Program-made: the position numbers and the translations under genes | Shown here: positions 29,481 to 37,752 of the stretch, piece by piece | How positions within the stretch are numbered: position 1 is the stretch's first letter | How the letters are laid out: every line of letters begins with the position of its first letter | Assembly: GCA_907163375.1 (NCBI GenBank) | Contig: CAJQUW010006858.1 | Coordinates: 216,001 to 280,000 of the forward strand | Direction: 5' to 3' | Source: Prostheceraeus crozeri | Taxonomy: Eukaryota; Platyhelminthes; Polycladida; Euryleptidae | Length of the DNA: 64,000 bases | The notes under the pieces: generated by a model | Database searches by the model: none | Seen by the model: the letters and a program-made list of their open reading frames with translations, nothing else | Told to the model about the DNA's origin: nothing

Positions 29481-29537
29481 AACATTTTACTAAACAAATT
29501 ATTTTTTTATTGCTTTGTTGTCTGACATCTTTTCGTT

Positions 29538-30218
29538 TTAAGTTTTCTTTAATAAAGTTTTGCTTAAATTTTCGCTTAAAGTTTTTAGCTCTTCTAAAAA
29601 AATTTTGTCATTTTCTTCATTAGAAATTTTACCATCACTCGAAATTTTGCCATCTTGTTTATTCTTATCATCAACTTTTTCTGACTGTAATTGAAATGAT
29701 ATTTGATTTACTTCATTAGCTATTTGATCAAATTTTTCAATTTCATCTAACGTAATAACATTATCATCACATACTCTTTGAAAGTAGTAATGTAGTTTAT
29801 CATAGACTTCTTTAATATGTAAATGCTTAGTTTTTAATGATTTTCGTTTCTTAGTTATTAAAGATTTATCTAACATTGTAACAAGTGAAGTTGCAAAAAC
29901 ACCCGTACCTGTTAAAGCTGTAGCAACAACAGGAATTAATAAAACACCTGAAGATATAACAATTGTTAAAGCACCTAAACTTATTGTTAAGAATTGTTAA
30001 GAAATTCCTTGTGTTACATTCTTAACTTTAGTCCATCTCTTTCTTAATTTTTTTTAATGCTCTAATCTTAATAATAATTGAGATTCCTTATCTTTCATAT
30101 AACGTACTCTATCTTTGTGTTTTTCTTTATTCAATTCACTTATTTTTAACTGTGATAACGAAGGATATATTCTTGCGGTTTCTTCCACTTTTGTTTCATC
30201 CACTTTTGTTTCTTCCAT
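29538..30218 (-). pseudogene. Polinton membrane protein, starts inside the TIR, two TAA codons
   Basis: One minus frame of 227 codons from ATG 30218. Charged N-terminus (MEETKVDETKVEE), TAA at 30054-30056, basic KKLRKRWTKVKNV, TAA at 29997-29999, then a long hydrophobic segment (LTISLGALTIVISSGVLLIP and VVATALTGTGVFATSLV), then a helical tail with DDNVITLDEIEKFDQIANEV. This membrane-segment-plus-helix layout recurs in Polintons. The first 25 codons lie in the right TIR and are mirrored in the left TIR, with MEETKVEETARIY near 16660. Function unknown; virion membrane or host-membrane action is a guess. Confidence 0.55.
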
Positions 30219-30250
30219 TTTTAAAGAAATATTTTTAGTCACATGATATA

Positions 30251-32441
30251 CAGTCAACCCCCGTTTATCCGCCAATCTCGCCCTTCGCCAAGAATTGCCC
30301 GAGAACAAACGGTTAGATAGGAATTTTCAATGCAAATTTCATTTATCCGTCAATTCGCCTTTCGCCAATGCCAGTCAAGTCGCTCTAACGTTTTCTTGCA
30401 GTAACGGTGTGGAAACATAATCGACAAGGATAACCGTCAAGCGTATCGAATGCGTTCACCTCACACAAAGCATACCGACGGAAATTTATTGTTATTGTCT
30501 GTGCTTTAGTCAGTCACTGTATGTAGGTTAATGTTTTCCCAGTAGTCGTCATTGGTCGTTAACGGGTAGAGAGGAGCTATTATTCTAAATTCTTGGAAAT
30601 CACTATGCCTGTTGATACTTAATTGGAGACAAAACAATAGGGTAGCTTATACCGCAATTCTCACTCCACAATGAAACGAACTCGAAATGCGATCTCCGTC
30701 GAAAAGAAGAGGCAAATCGTCAAATTTGCCGAAGTGAATCCTTCCTATTCGCAACAAGCTCTCGGTGACAAGTTCAATGTACCACGATCTACCATTCGAG
30801 ATATTCTGAAACATCGCGATAAATTCCTGCAGGATGATTTACATGAAGCGGATTTGCGTCGAAGTCGTGTTCAAGGTGGCAAGAACGAACAGCTAGAAGA
30901 GCGCTTATTCCAATGGTTTTGCCAGAAACGATCCCAAAACATCATTATAACCGATGAAATACTCCGAACGAAAGGTCAAACGATAGGAGAAGAGCTGCAA
31001 ATTGACAATTTCAAGTATAGTCAGGGATGGTTGAATCGGTTCAAGAAAAGACACCTCATCAAACAATACACTTTGTCTGGAGAGTCTGCCAGTGTGAACA
31101 CGACACACCTGGAAGATGAGATCAAAAAGTTGAAGGAGAAAATCTCTTCTTACGATCCTGACTCTGTGTATAATTGCGACGAAACCGGTCTGTTTTACCG
31201 CATGATTCCTGACAGATCATTGAGTACCAAATCCGAAAGTCACCATGGAGTAAAGCGAGCTAAGGATCGCATAACAATATTACTCTGTTGTAACGCAACC
31301 GGAACTGACAAACGAAAATTGTTCATTATTGGAAAATCAAAAAAGCCTCGTAGTTTTAAAAGCTTCAATCCAGCTCTGTATTGTGACTACACATCTAATC
31401 AAAAGGCATGGATGACGGGAAGCATTTTCCTGGAGTACCTACGGGACTTCAATGCTTGCTTCGTTGCTGAGAACAAGAAAATATTACTTCTCTTGGATAA
31501 TGCGACAAGTCATTGTTGCCCTCAACTGTCTCATATTGAACTTCTTTTTCTGCCTCCAAACATGACTTCTTCGTTGCAACCGCTTGATTGCGGGATCATT
31601 AAAAATTTCAAGGCTTTCTACCGCCAGTCACAACTGAGTCAGTATGTTGTAATGGCAGTTGATAATCTTACCCCTGATATCACCTTGAAGGAAGCAATCA
31701 GGTTCAGTAAGATCGCATGGGATTCAGTAAGTGAAAAGACGATTCAAAACTGCTGGAGTCACATCGGCCTACTTTCGCCGAATAGTTCGGAAGAACATGA
31801 ATCCCCAACGCCTGTTTTGAGAGGTAATTTTTTTGACAGAATGAAACCAATCTTCAATATTATTGACATCTTGACACCCGACGAATTTTGTGAGATAGAC
31901 AATGCAACTGAAACTGAAAACAATGCCGAAGAGGACGTACCGGTGATTTTTTCAGATGAGGAGGAGGAAAATTGGGACAGCGTCATTGAGTCAGAAAAAG
32001 AGCCGATTACATCCAAACGAGCTCGTGATTCACTGTCGACGGTGATTAAATACTTCGAGAATCATCCGCTGGCTAGTGAAGACGATGTCAAATCTCTCAT
32101 GCAGCTGAGTGAGCGAATTGTTGTTTTATCTCAACACCATGCAACACAAAAGAAAATTACTGACTTCTTCTCTAAGTGTTAAAAGACCAATCCTTATATA
32201 GACAATAGTAATGTGCGTGTACAAATATAATCTGTTGCCTCCATTACATGTTTCTATACGCTTATCGTCCAGAAATGAGCTTGCAGATACGCTAGGTAGC
32301 CAGAGTTGTTTTCTAACACAGTACCAAGGAAAATAGAAGAATATTTGATGAATTAAACAATTATTTCGTTTATCCGCCAATTTCGCCTTTCGCCAAAAAA
32401 AGTGATTTTACCGATGGTGGCGGATAAACGGGGGTTGACTG
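30251..32441 (+). mobile_element. pogo/Tigger element inside the Polinton right TIR
   Basis: The TIR CAGTCAACCCCCGTTTATCC at 30251 is inverted ending at 32441, with TA on both sides (30249-30250, 32442-32443). The length of 2,191 bp and the single long gene are normal for Tigger. The Polinton left TIR gives the uninterrupted version of the insertion point. The ends and gene look intact. Confidence 0.95.
30671..32182 (+). CDS. Tigger/pogo transposase, apparently intact
   Basis: 503 codons from ATG 30671 to TAA 32182. The N-terminal CENP-B/Psq-type helix-turn-helix is residues 8-55 (RQIVKFAEVNPSYSQQALGD, then KFNVPRSTIRDIL). The second CENP-B HTH is about residues 65-130 (WFCQKRSQNIIITDEILR). 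The DDE_1 core has NCDETGLFYRM near 168, LLLLDNATSH near 275 and LPPNMTSSLQPLDCGIIKNF near 300, a DDD triad. The C-terminus is acidic. Length is typical. It cuts and pastes DNA at TA sites in the nucleus. No frameshift or stop is seen, so it could be active. Confidence 0.95.
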   Translation: MKRTRNAISVEKKRQIVKFAEVNPSYSQQALGDKFNVPRSTIRDILKHRDKFLQDDLHEADLRRSRVQGGKNEQLEERLFQWFCQKRSQNIIITDEILRTKGQTIGEELQIDNFKYSQGWLNRFKKRHLIKQYTLSGESASVNTTHLEDEIKKLKEKISSYDPDSVYNCDETGLFYRMIPDRSLSTKSESHHGVKRAKDRITILLCCNATGTDKRKLFIIGKSKKPRSFKSFNPALYCDYTSNQKAWMTGSIFLEYLRDFNACFVAENKKILLLLDNATSHCCPQLSHIELLFLPPNMTSSLQPLDCGIIKNFKAFYRQSQLSQYVVMAVDNLTPDITLKEAIRFSKIAWDSVSEKTIQNCWSHIGLLSPNSSEEHESPTPVLRGNFFDRMKPIFNIIDILTPDEFCEIDNATETENNAEEDVPVIFSDEEEENWDSVIESEKEPITSKRARDSLSTVIKYFENHPLASEDDVKSLMQLSERIVVLSQHHATQKKITDFFSKC

Positions 32442-32443
32442 TA

Positions 32444-33027
32444 TTTTAAAAACCTGAAAGATGGATAAAATTCATGAATTTGAAATTCTCAACTTTTATG
32501 ATTTTCGGTGTCCTGGAACAGTCATGATTTTCAAGGTAAAAATTGTAATTCTCAAATTTGAGATTCATAACTTTTATGATTTTTTCGGTGTCCTGGAACG
32601 GTCATGATTTTGGGAGTAAAAATTGTAATTCTCAAATTTTGAGATTTCGAAAAATTTGAAAAATTGAGTATTTTTAAAAACGCCTAAATTTATGAATTCA
32701 GGTCTTCATAACCTGAAAAAGGGTTCAAATTCATGAATTTATGTCGTTTTTTAAAAAAACCATTTTTTGAAAAAATGGTACTTTTTGAATGGACTAAATT
32801 CATGTATTTAGGTCTTAAAAACCTGAAAAATGACCAAATGTCATGAATTTATGTCGTTTTTAAAGATACTATTTTTTTGAATTTTATGGTGTCCTGGAAC
32901 GGTCTAAATTCATGAATTTAGGTCTTAAAACCTGAAAAATGACCAAATGTCATGAATTTATGTCGTTTTTAAAGATACTATTTTTTTGAATTTTATGGTG
33001 TCCTGGAACGGTCTTTTGCCCATTACT
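32444..33027 (-). repeat. Polinton right TIR, distal part
   Basis: The inverse of 15827 to about 16625, continuing beyond the Tigger as 30150-30248. It has two full units with CCTGGAACGGTC (33003 and 32892) where the left TIR has four, plus the partial units near 32600 and 32512. No genes. Confidence 0.88.
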
Positions 33028-33033
33028 TATTAT

Positions 33034-33523
33034 TCGGCAGCTACAATGACTTCGCTGAAGGAAAAAGGAAGAAGAAATTGGCTTGGGAGGAAATAAAATC
33101 TGTTATGGAATCGAATGGCATCAAGAAAGTGAAGTTTGGAGAGACGTGGTGTGGAGGAATATTCGTGGATCAACCATGAAAAAGGTTGATAACCGTCGAC
33201 AAACGGGCAGCGATGGGGGTGTCGACAAGAAGTTGTCTGAAGCAGACGAAATGGTGCTTGCCATTATTGGTAGGGAGAGCCCAATCATGCAAGGTCTCCG
33301 AGTCACAGAGACTGAGGTTGTGCAACTTCAAGCGACCACCAGTGACAACGTTGTCTCCGCTGGACAGATCACGAAGTGTGTAGCAAAGAGGAAAACCGGA
33401 AAGAGAGCAGTTGAAGTGGAGAAAGATGAATTGTTATTGGAGCACTTGAGGCTAAAGAACAAGAAATTACGTATCGAAATAAAGATCTTAAAGAGACAAG
33501 TGTCGGACTCCGATAGTGACTGA
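33034..33523 (+). pseudogene. Harbinger Myb/SANT-like protein, split by the Polinton
   Basis: Just right of the Polinton the frame reads GSYNDFAEGKRKKKLAWEEI, the start of a Myb/SANT-like helix-turn-helix. A frameshift near 33120 moves reading to WRDVVWRNIRGSTMKKVDNR, KLSEADEMVLAIIGRESPIM and a final coil (LLLEHLRLKNKKLRIEI). These are features of the DNA-binding partner protein of Harbinger transposons. Codons for the segment before GSYND are found left of the Polinton (…LSRNNIL at about 15800-15826) and join in frame across the TATTAT site. Inactive through insertion and frameshift. Confidence 0.7.
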
Positions 33524-33529
33524 TCATTT

Positions 33530-34123
33530 GGAATTTTCATTTTCATTGTTATAATAAATAATTTGTTATCAAATAGTGTTTTTGACATGCCTCATCGAAA
33601 TTGTCTTAGGAAATATAATTTGAGAAATTGTGCATTATAATGCTTCATAACAAAATTAGGAAACAAGAGTAGACCTACCTACTCGCAAGCATGAATTCTC
33701 CAACCTCCATCCGCACAACCCATTCCAGTTAGCAGTTATGAAGGCAGTTAAAAATTTTAATCGTTTGTTATATCTCTGAAACCTCATAAGAATAATACAA
33801 ATGAATTTCAGAATGAAAGTTATCTGGTACGAAATGCTGATTGTTATATCCGTGAAACCCCGTGCTATATCTGAGTTCTTGAATAAATACTTAATGAATT
33901 GAAAATCCAATTGGTTCAATTGTTGATGAATACTTTGTCATAATTCGTAATTATTTCAGGAGAATTACGAATTCAGGAGTGTTTGTGATAAAGGCTCGAA
34001 GCTCTCTCGTTTGAGTTTGTGTTTATTACGCAGACATTTTCATACAGCGTCGCAGAAAGAGGCACTAATTATGCTAGTATGCAAGCAGTTTAGCGCACCC
34101 CATCCAATATTTATCATGTAATC
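33530..34123. other. Harbinger intergenic region
   Basis: Between the two converging Harbinger genes. No domain seen. The missing C-terminal part of the transposase would be expected here but is not recognisable. Confidence 0.4.
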
Positions 34124-34787
34124 CTATATTAAACCTTTTTTGTATTTTATTTTTTGAAAACGAAAATTTTCATTTGATGCACGGAAAATATTGCTATTGC
34201 GCAAAACTCTGGCATCATTCACGCTTCCCGGCCAAGAAGAATTGCAATAAAAAAATTCGTTGTTAGGGCCGCAGATTAGCATCACATTGAGAGAGTGATT
34301 TCCATGGCGATCCACAAACTGCTCCTCATGAAACTTCGGTCTTTCAATGTCGATCAGAGTTCCATCAACAACTCCACAGACTGAAGGCATGCCTGCAACT
34401 TCATAGAAGTCCTGTCTGACCTTATTACAGTCCGACGGGAATCGAACATATTCTTTGAACATATTGTCGTTTATAGCGGACGTGACTCTCTGAACGCAGC
34501 GACAAATTGTCGACTCTGACGGTCCGTGTGCATCCCTTAACACATGATAAAAGCTGTTGGTCGCAAAAAATCGAATGCAGCTTAAGATTTGTTCCTTTGG
34601 GGAAAGAGCATGGTTCCTTTCTGTCTCATGCTTGAGGAGAGGACCGATAACTTCCTCTAATGCTTCGTAAGTACTCTCTTGCATTCTGAAACGCTGATGA
34701 AAGTCAGTCAGTGTCAAAATGCTCTCTGTTCAAAAATATTCTCGGCCTGCGTTTTTCAAACTCCCCAATAATATCAAGCAAATTCAT
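34124..34787 (-). pseudogene. Harbinger transposase, truncated
   Basis: ATG at 34787 (minus) gives MNLLDIIGEFEKRRPRIF. A one-base shift near 34720 leads to TDFHQRFRMQESTYEALEEV, LRDAHGPSESTICRCVQRV (helix-turn-helix) and the DDE_Tnp_4 core: SVCGVVDGTLIDIERP (first D), HSLNVMLICGP and SWPGSVNDARVLRNS (second D). Reading stops at 34124 before the third acidic residue. At about 220 codons it is well short of the usual 350. It recognises the TATCAGTT-rich ends in principle. Confidence 0.85.
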
Positions 34788-35146
34788 TTTATCATGCGTC
34801 TGTGACTGACAAAATTCTACTCGCTTTTATCAGTGAAATTTAACAGTTGTCAGTCGATTCAATGTTTATGAAATTGACATTTTCATCAATTGATAGAAGA
34901 TTAACACAAGAGTCATGTGATTTATCAGTACCGTTTCTTGATCTGACCTACTTTCGCAGGGAATTCTATTTTAGCGTTCTGTCAGTGATTGTTTATGAAA
35001 GAGAGATCTATCAGTTCGGTTTTATCAGAATGATATCAACGATTTTGTCAGTTCATAGATATTGAACTGCCTCCGTTGTTTTATGAAATAGGTTACTGAT
35101 TTATCAGTTGATTTTATCAGTTATCAGTGTTTTATGAAATAGGCCC

Positions 35147-35493
35147 CAGGCATTGTGCTAATCCAGAGCAATATGCTTTTTATTCGAAGACGATTGGCAT
35201 TATGCTTGATAAAGTAGGCAATGTCACTAAAACAACTGAGCATTAGATCTTCACCATGTTGTTTTAGAACTATGAAATATGTCTGTATAAATACAGCTAC
35301 TTGGGTCGTGGAACGTGGAAATCTGGCTACTTGTAATCAGACCGACGGTGTCGGACCCACTAAACTGAAATCAAAAATGAGAAAAATGCATTGGTTTCAG
35401 TAATGTGGACGGCAGAGTCAATCATACCCTCGAAGTTGAGTAGGATAATACTGTTTTGTTGAAATTTAAGAGGTGAGAACGATTTTTCAAAAA
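35147..35493. other. element X right non-coding segment
   Basis: Between the Harbinger and the X right TIR. It contains TAATCAGACCGACGGT (about 35337), the inverse of the left-end motif. No gene. Confidence 0.5.
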
Positions 35494-35519
35494 ATGCGCA
35501 CTTTAAATGAGAATTGCCC
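35494..35519 (-). repeat. element X right TIR
   Basis: The exact inverse of 2029-2054, followed by TGGT (35520-35523). Confidence 0.93.
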
Positions 35520-36250
35520 TGGTATATGAGCTACCGACTTGCATCAAATCTCCTAGAAAAAAACAGAACCTGCCTTGGTAGTGTAAGACCCAACAGAGGA
35601 GTCCCGGAAGAACTGAGAAGCTTCACAATGCAACCGATAAGCTCTGAATTCGCCAGAAACGAGACATACTCATCACAAAATTTGTTGATAAACGCGTTGT
35701 CTATGTTATCAGCTCTGTGCATGTCGCTGAAACCACTGCCAAAACTCGCATGACAAAGGAAAGAGTACAAGTGGAGTATCAGAAACCTTCTATGATTGAT
35801 GTATACAATACAACAATGAATGGTACGGATAGAACTGACCAAATTTTGTCAACCGTCAAAATCCACAGAAAGACATTCGTTTGGGTGAAAAAGCTAGGAT
35901 TGCATTTGCTACAACGCTTCGGCATCGTAAATGGGTTTATTCTTGCGAAGAAATACATGCCAGATGCCATGCGCCATAAGAATCTAGCTGAATATCAACT
36001 TCTAGTGGTTGATCATCTTCTTCAACTTAGTTAACCAAGAAATCCACGACGATCGATAATTCAGCACTTTCTCAGAAAGATACCATCAACTGCTACGACA
36101 CCGCGTCCTACAAGACCGTGCAGATGGTGTAGGCAACAAGCAGCTCCAGGAACAAGAGTAAGTGCTTCGCGGTATTATTGCACTGGGTGTCCCAATAATC
36201 CAGGACTCCATATGGATGATTGCTTTGAAGCTTATCATGCTGATCTCTGA
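35520..36250 (+). pseudogene. piggyBac A transposase, C-terminal part
   Basis: Resumes directly after element X with YMSYRLASNLLEKN and CLGSVRPNRGVPEEL, the piggyBac motif after the second catalytic residue. After a frameshift near 35730 it continues as HVAETTAKTRMTKERVQVEY, STVKIHRKTFVWVKK and KYMPDAMRHKNL, reaches an in-frame TAA at 36032-36034, then reads to TGA 36248-36250 through a cysteine-rich tail (CRWCRQQA, YYCTGCPNNPGLHMDDCF). It confirms that X split one gene. Confidence 0.85.
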
Positions 36251-36524
36251 GTCTTCAGATGTGTGAATTTTTGTAGTCTTGCATGCCATTTTGCTGTCAG
36301 TAAGATGTGACTTTTGGATGGAAATATTCGTTTCCCCTTCCTTTGATAACTAAACTTGATTATTTTGATACTTGATACTTTTGCCAAATATAGCCGGAAT
36401 AGAGAGCTGAAAATTTTCATATAGCCGGGCCTAAAGGGTTAATATTGATGGATTACCTCTGTTTCGGTCTTCACATACTGGACTTTTGACTATTTTAGTG
36501 AAGATAAAGGATCGTGTGTTTAAA

Positions 36525-37579
36525 AAGCCCTGCCACTTGTTGTTCACTGTGATGTTGGTAAACCTGATCTTCCGACATTTCTGTCACGGCTACTTTACGA
36601 ATTGGGACAGCTATTTTTAGAACCCTTTCGCATCGGCAACAACGAATTATCTCTGAGTCGTGTTTTTTTTCGTGTGTGATGCCCCAGCCAGAGCATATTT
36701 ACAATGTGTTAAAGGACACTCCGCGAAAGGTGGATGTAGCTATTGTAGATTACAGGGCATTTTCGGGGACAGGCGTCTATTCTTTCCATATTGCTCACGT
36801 TCAGATTTGTGTAACCTATCTCGAGAAAGACGTTTGTATGTTGAAGGTCGTGAAGGCAATCAACTGTCGCTGTCACCACTGGCTAATTTTGTAGATTTGA
36901 GGAACGATTTTCTTCCTGACTACATGCATTGTGTTTGCTTGGGCATCATGAAAAGATTGTGTACCTTCCTTTTCTCTTGAGTAAAGGGAGTGAGGCTTCG
37001 ATGTAAAGTACCTGAATATCTGAAAGAATTGATTAACAATCGTATTGAGATTGTTCGTCAAGAACTTCCAAGAGAGTTCAATAGGAAATTGAGAAGTCTT
37101 TGAGTTGGAGCACTTCAAGGCCATGGAGTATAGATCATGGCGTGTTGGATGATTGGTCCACATTTTGTTTTGAAAACTATCTGTCTATTTTAAAGAGGCG
37201 TTTAAAGTGTTCCCGCAATATGTTCAGACAAACTGTTAATAACTTGTCAGTAATAGCGAATTTGTTCATAGATCAATCGGATGAGGAACTTTTTGTGAAC
37301 AGCTGTCATCCAAATAATTGTGTTGTTCTGAGTAATGGACAACTTTGTTTAGTGAACATAGCTGATCGAAGAGTAGTGTTAGGTGTTTTTTTACGTTATG
37401 TGAATTCTTTGTACGACTATCCGTATTATTCATTTACCTCTTTTAAAATCGGTTTCTTTGTCAAGTCAACTCTCCTTGTTTATAACGAACCGTATGTAGG
37501 AAAGTGCATTATTTTAATCACGGATATTACTAATCGTTTCTTGGTTATTCCTATGGTTAGTGTTGATAGAAAAGTGTAA
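36525..37579 (+). pseudogene. CACTA/Tnp2-like transposase remnant
   Basis: Plus-strand pieces: HCDVGKPDLPTFLSRL (about 36541), VCDAPARAYLQCVKGHSAKG and CSYC (36670-36740), LRNDFLPDYMHCVCLGIMKRL (36900-36960), and after a gap LDDWSTFCFENYLSILKRRL and NMFRQTVNNLSV (37150-37260). These are the conserved blocks of the Tnp2-like transposase family associated with CACTA/EnSpm elements, in order. Stops at about 36979 and missing blocks between 36980 and 37130 show decay. The family assignment rests on DAPAR and DYMHxVCLG. Confidence 0.65.
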
Positions 37580-37752
37580 ATAACGTATGATGGTTGATTC
37601 ATTTTTCTTGTATTTTATTTGTATAATAACCCAATGCAAAATATATGGTATTTTTACGCTCAATCTCCTTTCTTCTTTCCGGAAACTTTGAATGTGATAT
37701 GAACCTAAAATTAAGATATGAAGGCGTCGAGCTCCTAAGTGTCGATTGTCAG

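Larger units (their letters stand above)
15827..33027. mobile_element. Polinton/Maverick, 17.2 kb, nested in the Harbinger
   Basis: The ends are AGTAATGGGCAAAAGACC at 15827 and its inverse ending ...CATTACT at 33027, with the AG...CT termini and 6-bp duplication (TATTAT, 15821-15826 and 33028-33033) characteristic of Polintons. Long TIRs of about 0.9 kb carry 110-bp internal repeats. Genes: integrase fragment, capsid-like, small Gly/Ala-rich, fibre-like, clamp-like, PolB, packaging ATPase, penton-like, conserved hypotheticals and a membrane protein. I see no adenovirus-type protease. Frameshifts, deletions and in-frame stops show decay. A GC-rich retroelement and a Tigger element sit inside it. 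The body is strongly AT-rich. Confidence 0.95.
15584..35146. mobile_element. Harbinger element nested in X, split by a Polinton
   Basis: An 18-bp TIR, GGGCCTATTTCATAAAAC, at 15584 is inverted ending at 35146. CAG is duplicated (15581-15583, 35147-35149), the 3-bp size used by Harbinger. Both ends carry repeated TATCAGTT words. Without the Polinton and its duplication, 2,356 bp remain, a normal Harbinger size. It carries the usual two genes, a DDE transposase (34124-34787, minus) and a Myb/SANT-like protein (plus). The Polinton landed inside the latter. Confidence 0.92.
2029..35519. mobile_element. element X, unclassified DNA transposon with nested insertions
   Basis: Perfect 26-bp TIRs (2029-2054 and 35494-35519) start with GGGCAATTCTCATTT. 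TGGT is duplicated on both sides (2025-2028 and 35520-35523), and removing X plus one TGGT restores the piggyBac A reading frame. After subtracting piggyBac B and the Harbinger with their duplications, about 3.4 kb of X remains: 2029-3385, 13921-15580 and 35150-35519. Subterminal copies of GTCGGTCTGATTA occur near both ends in opposite orientation (about 2191, 2211 and 15548; inverted near 35333). The candidate transposase is the broken gene at 14160-15274. A related end lies at 42889. The superfamily is not recognised. Confidence 0.85.
874..36438 (+). mobile_element. piggyBac element A, outermost element of the nest
   Basis: The ends are CCCTTTAGGCCCGGC at 874 and its reverse complement ending at 36438, a 15-bp TIR. 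TTAA flanks both sides (870-873 and 36439-36442), which is the piggyBac target duplication. The 35.6-kb span contains the 33,491-bp element X plus its 4-bp duplication, leaving 2,070 bp of A itself, a normal piggyBac length. The transposase is encoded on the plus strand and split by X. Internal deletion, a nonsense codon and the insertion make this copy non-autonomous. Confidence 0.93.

Noticed and set aside
15827-33027. The AT-rich block might be viral or bacterial contamination or a chimeric contig
   Set aside because: A perfect 6-bp duplication, matching TIRs and continuity of a split Harbinger gene show true integration.
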